Below, piece by piece: positions 1-10,526 of a DNA stretch of 64,000 nt (position 1 is its first letter; the number at the start of each line of letters is the position of its first letter). Origin of the DNA: Pseudomonas sp. B6002 (GTDB taxonomy: Bacteria > Pseudomonadota > Gammaproteobacteria > Pseudomonadales > Pseudomonadaceae); assembly GCF_013385985.1 (NCBI RefSeq), contig NZ_JACAOY010000023.1:62001-126000 (forward strand), read 5' to 3'. The notes below the pieces were generated by a model. That model saw only the letters and a program-made list of their open reading frames with translations, did no database searches and had not been told where the DNA came from. The position numbers were made by a program, and so were the translations under genes.

Positions 1-320
1 CCCCGGCCACCACCGAAAAAGTCGCTGAATACGTCGCCGAAAATATCGGAGAAGTTCTGACCACCAAAACCGGCACCGCCGCCACCCATGCTCGGGTCGA
101 CACCGGCGTGGCCATACTGATCGTAGGCCGCACGCTTGTTGGGATCAGACAGGCATTCGTAGGCCTCATTGGCCTCTTTGAACATTTCTTCGGATTCTTT
201 GCTGTCCGGATTACGGTCCGGGTGGTGCTTCATCGCCAGGCGACGGTAAGCCTTCTTCAGGTCCGCCTCGCTGGAGCCGCGCTCCACACCCAACACTTCG
301 TAATAGTCACGCTTTGCCAT
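1..320 (-). CDS. dnaJ: Chaperone DnaJ (N-terminal part, runs off window)
   Basis: Cytoplasmic Hsp40 co-chaperone that delivers unfolded clients to DnaK and stimulates its ATPase. The visible N-terminus begins [12 protein letters not shown] and carries the J domain with the HPD tripeptide (HHPDRN), followed by the start of the Gly/Phe-rich linker ([20 protein letters not shown]). The gene continues past position 1, so the zinc-finger and C-terminal domains are not visible. It lies downstream of dnaK on the same strand after a gap of about 320 bases, which is the usual grpE-dnaK-dnaJ order in Pseudomonas. Identity is secure; only completeness is unknown. Confidence 0.97.
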   Translation of the reverse strand, partial: MAKRDYYEVLGVERGSSEADLKKAYRRLAMKHHPDRNPDSKESEEMFKEANEAYECLSDPNKRAAYDQYGHAGVDPSMGGGGAGFGGQNFSDIFGDVFSDFFGGGR

Positions 321-638
321 AAGTCTTTGCACTCTTAAGGACGTTCAGCCAGACCCTCCTGAGCCTTGCCAAACTCGTTGAGCCCCAATACAGGCCCGGA
401 CCCAACTCACGTCAATTCAACGATCCTGGTCATTACTACTTTTTAGCCAGGGACCCGGCCAAAAGTGCGGTATTTACTGCTCGGAAAGCAGGAGCATTCC
501 CGATCACACCGCCAGCATCCGCACGTTGTCGCATGCTGTAAAAATTCGCATACCCCAGACACGCCAACGCGGGAGCAAGCTCCCGCGCGGCGACATCCTA
601 CCAGTCACCGCTTGATAGCGGTCAACCGGGCGACCAAC
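321..638. other. dnaK-dnaJ intergenic region with perfect hairpin
   Basis: No convincing gene lies in this gap of about 318 bases. It holds a perfect 20-base palindromic hairpin (CGCGGGAGCAAGCTCCCGCG, 568-587). Neither strand has a T-run after it, so it does not look like a canonical intrinsic terminator. It could partly attenuate or stabilise message between dnaK and dnaJ. Confidence 0.5.
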
Positions 639-2555
<1,917 letters not shown>

Positions 2556-2636
2556 TATTTACTCTCCCGAAACTTGAATTTGGTTGCCGCAGCAGTGGTG
2601 GCTAACTGCGGTAGCACTTAAACGCTTGACTTATAG

Positions 2637-2662
2637 ATGGGGGCCTTGCGGCGTATTTCAAG
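2637..2662 (-). promoter_or_regulatory. Sigma-32 type heat-shock promoter for dnaK
   Basis: On the minus strand a -35 CTTGAA (2662-2657) is separated by 14 bases from a -10 CCCCAT (2642-2637), matching the RpoH consensus CTTGAAA-N11-16-CCCCAT. The -35 overlaps the grpE stop codon, so the promoter is embedded at the end of the upstream gene. Confidence 0.8.
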
Positions 2663-3218
2663 CCTGCTCATCAATAGAAGGCGAAACCGGTGCAGGAGCC
2701 TTGCTCACTACAACCATCGCCGGGCGCAGCAAGCGACCATTGAGCAGGTAACCCTTCTGGAACGTTTTGAGCACGCTGTTCGGCTCCAGGTCATGGCTTT
2801 CCTGCATGGCCATGGCCTGGTGATGCTCAGCGTTGAACGGCTCGCCGCCTTGTGGATCGATCGCTTCCAGCTGATAACGCTTCAGGGTGTCCTGGAACAT
2901 TTTCAGGGTCAGTTCGATCCCTTCGCGCATCGGACGGATGTTTTCGTCGTCAGGGTTGGACAATTCAAGGCCACGCTCCAGGCTGTCGATGATCGGCAGC
3001 AAGTCATTGGCGAATTTTTCCAGCGCGAACTTGTGAGCCTTTTCTACATCCTGCTCGGCACGGCGGCGGACGTTCTGCAGATCAGCGGCAACACGCAAAG
3101 ACTGATCCTGCGCAGCGGCCAATTGCTCTTCAAGCACTTGCACGCGGGTTGCCAGCTCATCGCCGACAGCCGAATTGGCGTCTGGAGTTTGCGTATCCTG
3201 CGTCTGTTCGTCAGCCAT
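2658..3218 (-). CDS. grpE: Nucleotide exchange factor GrpE
   Basis: Cytoplasmic exchange factor that releases ADP from DnaK. The 186-residue product has an acidic, disordered N-terminus, a long predicted coiled coil (about residues 25-90, [20 protein letters not shown]) and a C-terminal beta domain with the family signature region ([37 protein letters not shown], split over residues about 135-172). AAAGGAGAAAACT precedes the ATG. It is the first gene of the grpE-dnaK-dnaJ group and is preceded by a heat-shock promoter. Confidence 0.98.
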   Translation of the reverse strand: MADEQTQDTQTPDANSAVGDELATRVQVLEEQLAAAQDQSLRVAADLQNVRRRAEQDVEKAHKFALEKFANDLLPIIDSLERGLELSNPDDENIRPMREGIELTLKMFQDTLKRYQLEAIDPQGGEPFNAEHHQAMAMQESHDLEPNSVLKTFQKGYLLNGRLLRPAMVVVSKAPAPVSPSIDEQA

Positions 3219-3271
3219 AGTTTTCTCCTTTCAAAATCATGCGCGAACTCGACTCGCGCTTCTGTTCCGGT

Positions 3272-3299
3272 ATATGGGGCCACAATTTCCAGGTTCAAG
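3272..3299 (-). promoter_or_regulatory. Sigma-32 type heat-shock promoter for grpE
   Basis: The minus strand reads CTTGAA (3299-3294), 14 bases, then CCCCATAT (3279-3272), a near-ideal RpoH promoter about 50 bases upstream of the grpE start. Spacing is identical to the dnaK promoter. Confidence 0.85.
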
Positions 3300-3432
3300 G
3301 GTGCAGGCGTTACCAAAAGTCTTTCAGGTGCTCTGGATCAATTCCCGCGCTGTCATTCCTCGTCGCACTAAAAAACCAGGCCACTCAAGCAAATCGAGCT
3401 AAGCATCAGGATTGTCAGCCCCGAACAAAACA

Positions 3433-3448
3433 CTGTATAAATAACCAG
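3433..3448 (+). promoter_or_regulatory. Probable LexA (SOS) box of recN
   Basis: CTGTATAAATAACCAG matches the LexA consensus CTGT-N8-ACAG with one mismatch (CCAG for ACAG) and an A/T-rich core. It lies 24 bases before the recN start. recN is a well-known SOS gene, so the site is credible. Confidence 0.7.
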
Positions 3449-3472
3449 ACCTAACACCTGGGAGCGGTCTTC

Positions 3473-5146
3473 ATGCTCGTGCACCTGTCTGTACATAACT
3501 ACGCCATCGTTGAACACCTGGATCTCGAACTGGATCGCGGGATGAGCGTAATCACAGGCGAGACCGGCGCCGGCAAGTCGATCATGCTCGATGCCCTGGG
3601 CCTTACCCTCGGCGACCGCGCCGACAGCGGCGTTGTGCGCCCTGGCGCCGACAAAGCCGATATCCTGGCCACGTTTGACCTGGCGGACATTCCCGAGGCA
3701 GAAGCCTGGCTGGCAGAACGCGACCTGAATATCGAAGGCCCTTGCATCCTGCGCCGGGTCATCACCGCTGAAGGGCGCTCTCGCGGCTACATCAATGGCA
3801 CGCCCTGCCCCCTGGGCGACTTGAAATCCCTGGGTGAGCTGCTGATCGATATTCACAGCCAGCACGAACACCAATCCCTACTAAAGACCGATACGCATCG
3901 CCGACTACTCGACGAGTACGCGGGCGCCACCGACCTTGCCCGGCAAGTGCAACTTGCTGCACAACGTTGGCGCCAGACTCGCCAGGAACTGGAGCGCCTT
4001 TCCAATTCCGGAGACGAGCAACGCGCCCGGCACCAACTACTGAGTTATCAGCTTGAAGAGCTCGAAAGCCTGGGGCTTGGCGAGACCGAACTTGAACAGC
4101 TGGAACAGGAACACAAAAACCTGACCAACGCTGAAACCCTGCTAGGTATTTGCCGCCAGGTCGTGGAACAGTGCAGCGAGAGTGATTCCGGCAACGTGCT
4201 CAATGCGCTGACCGCCAGCCTCAACCGCCTGTCCAGCGTCAACAGCGCGTCCGGCTCCCTGAGCGAAGCCACCACGTTGCTGACCAGCGCACAGATCCAG
4301 GTCGAGGAAGCCGTGGGCGAACTCAACCGCTTCCTGGACCACTTCGACGCTGACCCTGCGCGATTGCAGGAAATCGAAGAGCGCCTGGACACCATCTATA
4401 CCCTGGCGCGCAAACATCGAATCCAGCCCACCGAAGTCGCAGCCATGCAGCAGAAACTGCTGGATGAAATCGAGACCCTCAACGCTAACGATGAGTCCAT
4501 CGAACGACTGGGCGAAGAGCTCGCCTCCTTTGCACGCCACTATCAAGAAAAAGCCCGCGAACTGAGCGACCTGCGCCAGCAGGCGGCTAACAGCCTGGCC
4601 AGCGCAGTGGAAGCGGAGATCCAGCGACTGGGCATGCCGGGCGGGCGGTTCACCATTGAACTGCGCGCCAACGCCAGCAGCGAACTGCAACCTCATGGCC
4701 TGGAGCAAGTTGAGCTGCTGGTCAGCGCCAACCCTGGGCAACCGCTCAAGGCATTGGCAAAAGTCGCCTCTGGCGGTGAGCTGTCGCGTATCAGCCTGGC
4801 GATTCAGGTGATTACCGCCCAGACCTCACGCGTCCCCACACTGGTGTTCGATGAAGTGGACGTGGGTATCGGTGGGCCGACGGCAGAGATTGTTGGCCAG
4901 TTGTTGCGTCGCCTGGGTGATCGCGGCCAGGTGCTCACGGTAACGCACTTGCCGCAAGTGGCCGCCCAAGGGCATCAACATCTGTTTGTGCATAAATTAC
5001 GGGGAAGCGACGCGACGCACACCGCCGTGTCGAAGCTGAACAAGTCGGAACGCGTGGAAGAAGTGGCACGAATGCTTGGGGGTATCGACCTGACCAAGGA
5101 GTCCCTGGCCCACGCGAAGAAAATGGTCGTGGCCGCCAAGGCTTAA
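3473..5146 (+). CDS. recN: DNA repair protein RecN
   Basis: SMC-like ATPase that promotes cohesion and recombinational repair of double-strand breaks, acting on the nucleoid. The 557-residue product has Walker A (GETGAGKS) near residue 30, coiled-coil regions in the middle (about 150-370, including LEQLEQEHKNL), the ABC signature ASGGELSRISLA and Walker B LVFDEVDVGIGG near residues 430-465, then VTHLPQVAAQGHQH. The length is typical. It is a single gene with a probable SOS box upstream and a hairpin after the stop, convergent with fur. Confidence 0.98.
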   Translation: MLVHLSVHNYAIVEHLDLELDRGMSVITGETGAGKSIMLDALGLTLGDRADSGVVRPGADKADILATFDLADIPEAEAWLAERDLNIEGPCILRRVITAEGRSRGYINGTPCPLGDLKSLGELLIDIHSQHEHQSLLKTDTHRRLLDEYAGATDLARQVQLAAQRWRQTRQELERLSNSGDEQRARHQLLSYQLEELESLGLGETELEQLEQEHKNLTNAETLLGICRQVVEQCSESDSGNVLNALTASLNRLSSVNSASGSLSEATTLLTSAQIQVEEAVGELNRFLDHFDADPARLQEIEERLDTIYTLARKHRIQPTEVAAMQQKLLDEIETLNANDESIERLGEELASFARHYQEKARELSDLRQQAANSLASAVEAEIQRLGMPGGRFTIELRANASSELQPHGLEQVELLVSANPGQPLKALAKVASGGELSRISLAIQVITAQTSRVPTLVFDEVDVGIGGPTAEIVGQLLRRLGDRGQVLTVTHLPQVAAQGHQHLFVHKLRGSDATHTAVSKLNKSERVEEVARMLGGIDLTKESLAHAKKMVVAAKA

Positions 5147-5177
5147 ACTGGCATTTTCCTCTCTTCTATAGAAAGCA

Positions 5178-5203
5178 CGAAGGCGACCTCTGGGTCGCCT
5201 TCG
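5178..5203. terminator. Hairpin between convergent recN and fur
   Basis: An 11-base perfect stem (CGAAGGCGACC / GGTCGCCTTCG) with a TCTG loop. T-runs are weak on both sides, so this is a probable but non-canonical shared terminator for recN (plus) and fur (minus). Confidence 0.55.
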
Positions 5204-5233
5204 ATCATTGCGCAGAGCAAATCTGCATCTTTT

Positions 5234-5638
5234 TTACTTTTTCTTACGGATGTACAGCACCAGGTTGTGGTCCACCAAATCGAATCCATGCTCCTCAGCA
5301 ATTTGGTGCTGGAGCTTCTCGATTTCCGGGCTGGTGAACTCGATAACCTCGTTGGTATCCAGGTCAACCATGTGGTCGTGATGACCACCGTCAGCCAGTT
5401 CGAACACTGCATGACCGCCGTCGAAATTATGACGAACCACCAGTCCTGCGGCTTCAAACTGGGTCAGCACACGGTAAACCGTGGCCAGGCCAACGTCCTC
5501 GTTAGACTCCATCAGTGCCTTGTAAACATCTTCGGCACTCATGTGGCGCTGCTCAGCAGAATCGAGCATTTGTAGAATCTTGACTCGCGGCAGAGTCACT
5601 TTGAGACCGGCTTTGCGTAGTTCGCTATTTTCAACCAT
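5234..5638 (-). CDS. fur: Ferric uptake regulator Fur
   Basis: Iron-responsive repressor of siderophore and iron-uptake genes. The ATG giving MVENSELRKAGLKVTLPRVK is chosen because it gives the standard 134-residue Fur; the reading frame stays open further upstream without a better start. It shows a winged-helix recognition region (GLATVYRVLTQFEAAG), the metal-binding HHDHMVD motif and a C-terminal half with FEL and ELAD segments. It is divergent from omlA, an arrangement conserved in Pseudomonas. The C-terminus lacks the paired CxxC motifs of E. coli Fur, as is usual for Pseudomonas. Confidence 0.97.
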   Translation of the reverse strand: MVENSELRKAGLKVTLPRVKILQMLDSAEQRHMSAEDVYKALMESNEDVGLATVYRVLTQFEAAGLVVRHNFDGGHAVFELADGGHHDHMVDLDTNEVIEFTSPEIEKLQHQIAEEHGFDLVDHNLVLYIRKKK

Positions 5639-5736
5639 GGTTAGCTTTCTCGCGGATGCTGCTTCGCAGCTTCTCTTAATACGGGTATGATCGGCGTTTA
5701 CGTTGTCCCAGCCAAGATAGTGGAAGTCGCCCACCG

Positions 5737-6264
5737 ATGCAAAACACCAAGCTCTTGCTAACCAGTTTCACCTTTGTGGGACTGCTCGCACTCGCCGGTT
5801 GTTCATTCCCCGGGGTTTACAAAATCGACATCCAGCAGGGCAATGTCGTCACGCAGGATATGATAGACCAGTTACGCCCGGGAATGACCCGACGGCAAGT
5901 ACGGTTTATCATGGGTAACCCCCTGCTGACCGACACTTTCCATGCCGATCGCTGGGATTATCTCTACAGCATTCAACCAGGTGGCGGTGAACGCCAACAG
6001 GAGCGTGTCAGTGTCATTTTTAATGGCAATGACCAGCTTGTCAGCCTGTCCGGCGACTTCATGCCCGGCGTGAGCCGCGATGAAGCCTTGCTTGGCAAGG
6101 ACAACGGTACGAACGTGACCGCCCCTGCACAGGAAGCGGAAAAACCGAAATCCGAAGTGCCGGCCAAGCCGGGCTCCTTGCTCGACCAGATCCAAAAGGA
6201 CGTCGACGGCGTGAAAACCGTTCCAGTCCCGACGCCAGAACCTCTGGACGCCAGCCCGCAGTAA
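5737..6264 (+). CDS. omlA: Outer membrane assembly lipoprotein BamE/OmlA
   Basis: Small lipoprotein of the BAM complex that helps insert beta-barrel proteins into the outer membrane. The 175-residue product begins with a lipoprotein signal ([15 protein letters not shown], lipobox LAGC) and has the SmpA/OmlA domain: [29 protein letters not shown], and [16 protein letters not shown]. After it comes a Pro/Lys-rich tail ([15 protein letters not shown]) longer than in E. coli BamE. It is divergent from fur and followed by a strong terminator. Confidence 0.95.
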   Translation: MQNTKLLLTSFTFVGLLALAGCSFPGVYKIDIQQGNVVTQDMIDQLRPGMTRRQVRFIMGNPLLTDTFHADRWDYLYSIQPGGGERQQERVSVIFNGNDQLVSLSGDFMPGVSRDEALLGKDNGTNVTAPAQEAEKPKSEVPAKPGSLLDQIQKDVDGVKTVPVPTPEPLDASPQ

Positions 6265-6280
6265 TAAAGCGGCGCTCAAC

Positions 6281-6306
6281 AAAAAGCCCGGCATGCCGGG
6301 CTTTTT
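6281..6306. terminator. Bidirectional intrinsic terminator (omlA / rnfH)
   Basis: A perfect 26-base palindrome with A5 and T5 flanks around the stem AGCCCGGCATGCCGGGCT. It works on either strand and separates omlA from the convergent rnfH gene. Confidence 0.93.
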
Positions 6307-6327
6307 GTTGTCTGTCGTTTGGTTCAA

Positions 6328-6630
6328 CTAAGTATTCTGCCGCTTGGCCAATGCCGCCTTGGCCGCGCGCAGCCGTCGCACTTCTTTAGGATCAGCCAGC
6401 AAAGGCCGATAAATCTCGATGCGGTCGCCCGCCATCACCGTTTGCGCATCCGGGTCGGCTACCACCTTGCCGAAAATCCCAAGCGGACAATCCGCCAGTT
6501 CCACGCCAGGAAACTCCCGGGCGATACCCGACGCCAATACTGCCGCTCTCAAGCTGGTACCCGATGCAACCGCAACCGCGACCAGCACCTGACGGTCTTC
6601 GGCGGCATACACCACTTCAATCTCAACCAT
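6328..6630 (-). CDS. rnfH: RnfH family ubiquitin-like protein
   Basis: About 100-residue protein of the RnfH/UPF0125 family with a beta-grasp fold; its molecular role is poorly defined. The start giving MVEIEVVYAAEDRQ is chosen because it matches the family N-terminus and overlaps the ratA stop by 8 bases, implying translational coupling. Family features are GTSLRAAVLASG, the CPLGIFGK segment and GDRIEIYRPLLADPKEVRR near the C-terminus. The ratA-rnfH pair beside smpB is conserved in gamma-proteobacteria. Confidence 0.92.
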   Translation of the reverse strand: MVEIEVVYAAEDRQVLVAVAVASGTSLRAAVLASGIAREFPGVELADCPLGIFGKVVADPDAQTVMAGDRIEIYRPLLADPKEVRRLRAAKAALAKRQNT

Positions 6631-7057
6631 GCAGTTGCTTGGCCCGCTGGCAGAATGCATCCACCAACGTATTGGCCGCTTGATTGAACAATGGCCCCAA
6701 CGTCGCACGCACAATGGGGCCCGCGTAATCAAAGGACAGGTCCAGACTGATCTTGCAGGCCTTGTCCGTCAATGCCTTGAACACCCACACCCCATGCAGC
6801 TGGGTGAATGGCCCTTCCTGCAGGTTCATTTCGATGGACTTGCCCGGCACCAGCACATTGCGCGTAACAAAATGCTGGCTAAGGCCGCCCTTCGCCACCC
6901 CGACACTGGCAACCATATGCTCATCGCTGCTTTCCAGCACCTCGGCGGCAGAGCACCACGGCAAGAATTCCGGGTAACGCGCCACGTCGTTGACCAGGTC
7001 ATAGAGCGCTTGTGCCGGATAAGGCAGCAAGGCCGAGCGTTGAATGTGCGTCGTCAT
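6623..7057 (-). CDS. ratA: RatA/Coq10-like START-domain protein
   Basis: 144-residue START/polyketide-cyclase domain protein, homologous to E. coli RatA (YfjG) and to mitochondrial Coq10. RatA has been reported to inhibit 70S assembly, while Coq10 relatives bind ubiquinone; which role applies here cannot be told from sequence. Motifs: RSALLPYPAQALYDLVNDV, YPEFLPWCSAAEVL, and a C-terminal helix NQAANTLVDAFCQRAKQL typical of the family. It is upstream of and overlaps rnfH, and divergent from smpB. Confidence 0.92.
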   Translation of the reverse strand: MTTHIQRSALLPYPAQALYDLVNDVARYPEFLPWCSAAEVLESSDEHMVASVGVAKGGLSQHFVTRNVLVPGKSIEMNLQEGPFTQLHGVWVFKALTDKACKISLDLSFDYAGPIVRATLGPLFNQAANTLVDAFCQRAKQLHG

Positions 7058-7223
7058 GTGAGCGTTATTTCCACTGCTGAGGCAAACATCGCGAAAAAAC
7101 AGCCCGATCCGCGAGAGAAAAAAACCAAAGAATTGCCCGCATTGTCCGGGATTCGTCCAACACGCTCAAGCACGCAGGTTGACCGTAGCCGACACGCTCG
7201 CAACTCCCTATAATGCCGCCCCT

Positions 7224-7706
7224 ATGGCTAAACAAAAGAAACACCCCACAGGGACCATCGCGCAAAATAAAAAAGCGCGACACGATTACTTCATCGAACA
7301 TCGTTTCGAGGCTGGTCTGGTCCTGGCCGGCTGGGAAGTAAAGAGTCTGCGTGCCAACAAGCTGCAGCTGGTCGACAGCTATGTGCTGCTCAAGGATGGC
7401 GAGGCATGGCTGCTCGGCAGTCATATCACCCCGCTGACCACCGCGAGCACTCACGTGATTGCCGACCCGGTGCGCACACGCAAGCTGCTGCTCAACGCCC
7501 GCGAACTGGAAAAGCTCGCAGCGTCAGTGCAGCAAAAAGGCTACGCGTGCGTCTGCCTGTCCTGGTACTGGAGCAAGCATCTCGTCAAATGCGAGATCGC
7601 TCTGGGCAAGGGCAAGAAAGAGTACGACAAGCGCGACACCGAGCGCGAACGCGATTCCAACCGTGAATTGCATCGCGCCGTGCGCAACAAGGGCAAGGAA
7701 GAGTAA
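7224..7706 (+). CDS. smpB: SsrA-binding protein SmpB
   Basis: Binds the tRNA-like domain of tmRNA and carries it to stalled ribosomes. The start giving [22 protein letters not shown] is chosen over an upstream in-frame ATG because it matches the conserved SmpB N-terminus and gives 160 residues. Conserved blocks: [20 protein letters not shown], the RARKLLL-like segment [10 protein letters not shown], and a basic C-terminal tail ([23 protein letters not shown]) that enters the mRNA channel. Its RNA partner ssrA lies about 6 kb downstream. Confidence 0.98.
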   Translation: MAKQKKHPTGTIAQNKKARHDYFIEHRFEAGLVLAGWEVKSLRANKLQLVDSYVLLKDGEAWLLGSHITPLTTASTHVIADPVRTRKLLLNARELEKLAASVQQKGYACVCLSWYWSKHLVKCEIALGKGKKEYDKRDTERERDSNRELHRAVRNKGKEE

Positions 7707-7717
7707 TTCCTGCAACG

Positions 7718-7749
7718 CTGTAGCCTTGGGGAAGCGTCCCAGGCTACAG
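7718..7749. terminator. Hairpin between convergent smpB and lldR
   Basis: An inverted repeat CTGTAGCCTTGGG / CCCAGGCTACAG (one bulge) overlaps the lldR stop codon. There is no T-run, so it is only a possible shared terminator. Confidence 0.4.
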
Positions 7750-8511
7750 GCCCTTGCGACGCTCCGCTCGTGCTACTCGCTGCACTTCCTGACGCACTTC
7801 TTCCAACACTTCCTGCACATACAGCAGGTGACGTGTTGAGACCTCCCGCGCCTGCTCGGCCCGTCCTTCGATAATCGCCAGGTACAAATCCCGATGCTGA
7901 TTGATCAGCATATCGCGGGTTTCCGTACGCTGCTGGTACATGCCGCCGATGTTGGTCACCACGTTTCGCTTGAGCAGATCGAACAAGCCGCGAATGGTGT
8001 GCAACAACACCGCGTTGTGGCTGGCCTCGGCAATCGCCAGGTGGAACCTTGCGTCGGCCGCGCCCTCTTCCGCCCGACTCACCTCATCGGCGCGCGTGTA
8101 GCAATCCTGCAAGGCTTCGAATGCAGTGGTCAGCCGCTCACGGTCAACTTCAGTGGCACGCAGCGCGGCGTAGTAGGCACAGGACGCCTCAAGCGTCTGA
8201 CGAAATTCCAGCAGATCACGCTGCGCCTCGGGGTTGTTTTCCAGCAGGTGCAACAGCGGGTCGCTGAAGGTTGAGCCCAAGGACTCAGCCACATAGTTGC
8301 CGCCACCCTGCCGACTCACCAACAACCCCTTGGCCGCCAGTTTCTGAATCGCCTCCCGCAGCGATGGGCGCGACACGCCAAACTGCTCCGCCAACGCGCG
8401 TTCAGCCGGCAAGCGCTCGCCCGACTTCAGCGTGCCCTCAAGGATCATGCCCTCAAGCTGCTCGACAATATCGTCAGACAAACGGCGCGAACGCACCTGA
8501 TCAAACCCCAT
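7744..8511 (-). CDS. lldR: GntR/FadR-family lactate regulator LldR
   Basis: Transcription factor of 255 residues. The N-terminal winged helix (SRRLSDDIVEQLEGMILEG, then LPAERALAEQFGVSRPSLRE as recognition helix, about residues 8-75) is followed by an FCD effector domain (about 90-235) with helical metal/ligand site residues in ARFHLAIAEASHN and a trailing HRDLYLAIIEG. It is divergent from lldP, and a palindrome of the PdhR/LldR type lies in front of lldP. This supports repression relieved by lactate. The FadR subfamily also includes GlcC and PdhR, so the effector is inferred from context. Confidence 0.88.
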   Translation of the reverse strand: MGFDQVRSRRLSDDIVEQLEGMILEGTLKSGERLPAERALAEQFGVSRPSLREAIQKLAAKGLLVSRQGGGNYVAESLGSTFSDPLLHLLENNPEAQRDLLEFRQTLEASCAYYAALRATEVDRERLTTAFEALQDCYTRADEVSRAEEGAADARFHLAIAEASHNAVLLHTIRGLFDLLKRNVVTNIGGMYQQRTETRDMLINQHRDLYLAIIEGRAEQAREVSTRHLLYVQEVLEEVRQEVQRVARAERRKGL

Positions 8512-8705
8512 AACTCACTCTCCACAACCCCGACCACTCGCCAGGGCCTCTATTCTGGCCTATCGCCGCGCTCGCAGCACCTATCAGAACGCCTTCGATT
8601 GACCCGATCAGAACCCTATCTCCACGCGCCTACGACCAAAGTTTCGCGGGCGGCAAATTGACACACCCCTGGCAAGGCTTTTACTCTAGCCAACAGCGAC
8701 TGTAA

Positions 8706-8721
8706 ACTGGTATTACCAATT
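8706..8721. promoter_or_regulatory. Probable LldR operator
   Basis: The palindrome TGGTATTACCA (8708-8718), extended to AACTGGTATTACCAATT with one mismatch, fits the TGGT-N3-ACCA operator of the PdhR/LldR subfamily. It lies about 40 bases before the lldP start. Confidence 0.72.
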
Positions 8722-8761
8722 ATCCAAGCTGACCAAACAACAACAATCAGGGCCATCCCCT

Positions 8762-10456
8762 ATGCAAACCTGGCAACAGCTCTACAGCCCACTCGGCAGC
8801 CTCGGCCTGTCCGCATTGGCCGCCGTTATTCCGATCGTGTTCTTCTTCCTGGCGCTGGCCGTATTTCGCCTCAAAGGCCATGTGGCTGGCAGCATCACGT
8901 TGGCGTTATCGATCCTGGTGGCGATCTTCGCCTTCCAGATGCCCGTGGACATGGCGCTGGCCGCCGCGGGCTACGGCTTTGCCTACGGCCTTTGGCCGAT
9001 TGCGTGGATCATCGTCGCAGCAGTCTTCTTGTACAAACTCACCGTCAAGAGCGGCCAGTTTGAGATCATCCGCAGCTCGGTCCTGTCGATCACCGACGAC
9101 CAACGCCTGCAGGTTCTGCTGATCGGTTTCTGCTTCGGCGCCTTTCTGGAAGGGGCTGCCGGTTTCGGCGCGCCGGTGGCGATCACTGCCGCATTATTGG
9201 TGGGCCTGGGTTTCAACCCGCTGTACGCCGCAGGCCTGTGCCTGATCGCCAACACCGCGCCGGTAGCCTTCGGCGCCCTGGGCATTCCAATTATCGTGGC
9301 CGGCCAAGTCACTGGCATTGACGCGTTCAAGATCGGCGCCATGACCGGCCGCCAACTGCCCCTGCTGTCCCTGTTCGTGCCGTTCTGGCTGGTGTTCATG
9401 ATGGACGGCTTGCGCGGCGTTCGCGAAACCTGGCCGGCCGCACTGGTTGCGGGCTTGAGCTTTGCCGTCACCCAATACTTCACGTCCAATTTCATCGGCC
9501 CGGAACTGCCGGACATCACATCCGCCCTCGCCAGCCTGATCGCCCTGACCCTGTTCCTGAAAGTCTGGCAACCCAAGCGCACGGCCGGCGCGCAGATCGC
9601 AGGCGCCACCTCCAGCGCCGCGATTACCGCCAGCGTCGGAGGCTTCGGCCAGCCGCGCAGCACAATCGCATCGCCCTACAGCCTGGGGCAGATTTTCAAG
9701 GCCTGGTCGCCGTTCCTGATCCTCACGGTGCTCGTCACTATCTGGACCCTCAAGCCCTTCAAGGCGATGTTCGCTGCTGGCGGCTCGATGTACAGCTGGG
9801 TGTTCAACTTCGCAATCCCGCACCTTGATCAGCTGGTGATCAAAGTCGCGCCCATCGTGACCAACCCGACCGCCATTCCTGCAGTGTTCAAGCTGGACCC
9901 GATTTCTGCGACCGGCACTGCGATTTTCTTCTCCGCTCTGGTCTCGATGCTAGTGCTCAAGATCGACATCAAAACTGGTCTTACCACTTTAAAAGAAACC
10001 TTCTACGAACTGCGCTGGCCAATCCTGTCCATCGGTATGGTGCTGGCGTTCGCGTTCGTCACCAACTACTCCGGCATGTCGTCGACCATGGCATTGGTCT
10101 TGGCCGCTACCGGCGCAGCCTTCCCGTTCTTCTCGCCGTTCCTCGGTTGGTTGGGGGTATTCCTGACAGGCTCTGATACATCATCCAACGCCCTGTTCAG
10201 TTCGCTGCAAGCCACCACCGCACATCAGATCGGTGTCAACGACACCTTGCTGGTCGCGGCGAACACCAGCGGTGGCGTGACCGGCAAGATGATCTCGCCG
10301 CAATCGATCGCCGTGGCCTGTGCGGCAACCGGGCTGGTGGGCAAGGAATCCGACCTGTTCCGCTTCACCCTCAAGCACAGTCTGTTTTTCGCCACCATCG
10401 TCGGGCTGATCACCCTGGCCCAGGCCTACTGGTTCACCGGTATGCTGGTGCACTGA
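8762..10456 (+). CDS. lldP: L-lactate permease LldP
   Basis: Inner-membrane proton/lactate symporter of the LctP family, 564 residues, with about 13-14 hydrophobic segments through its whole length. Family stretches seen: [78 protein letters not shown] and [15 protein letters not shown]. It is the first gene of the lactate operon, divergent from lldR, and followed 70 bases later by dld. It may import glycolate or both lactate isomers as well. Confidence 0.96.
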   Translation: MQTWQQLYSPLGSLGLSALAAVIPIVFFFLALAVFRLKGHVAGSITLALSILVAIFAFQMPVDMALAAAGYGFAYGLWPIAWIIVAAVFLYKLTVKSGQFEIIRSSVLSITDDQRLQVLLIGFCFGAFLEGAAGFGAPVAITAALLVGLGFNPLYAAGLCLIANTAPVAFGALGIPIIVAGQVTGIDAFKIGAMTGRQLPLLSLFVPFWLVFMMDGLRGVRETWPAALVAGLSFAVTQYFTSNFIGPELPDITSALASLIALTLFLKVWQPKRTAGAQIAGATSSAAITASVGGFGQPRSTIASPYSLGQIFKAWSPFLILTVLVTIWTLKPFKAMFAAGGSMYSWVFNFAIPHLDQLVIKVAPIVTNPTAIPAVFKLDPISATGTAIFFSALVSMLVLKIDIKTGLTTLKETFYELRWPILSIGMVLAFAFVTNYSGMSSTMALVLAATGAAFPFFSPFLGWLGVFLTGSDTSSNALFSSLQATTAHQIGVNDTLLVAANTSGGVTGKMISPQSIAVACAATGLVGKESDLFRFTLKHSLFFATIVGLITLAQAYWFTGMLVH

Positions 10457-10482
10457 GACCTGCACGTCACAGGGTAAGAATC

Positions 10483-10507
10483 GACGCCGGACACTGCGTC
10501 CGGCGTC
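10483..10507. terminator. Stem-loop in the lldP-dld gap
   Basis: A perfect 10-base stem (GACGCCGGAC / GTCCGGCGTC) with an ACTGC loop. Only a short T-rich stretch follows, so it may act as an attenuator or message-stabilising hairpin. It sits where lldD is found in many other pseudomonads. Confidence 0.5.
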
Positions 10508-10526
10508 TGCTATTTCTGGAGGACCG

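Noticed and set aside
568-587. Hairpin after dnaK as an intrinsic terminator
   Set aside because: The stem is perfect but neither strand has a T-run, so termination is not supported.
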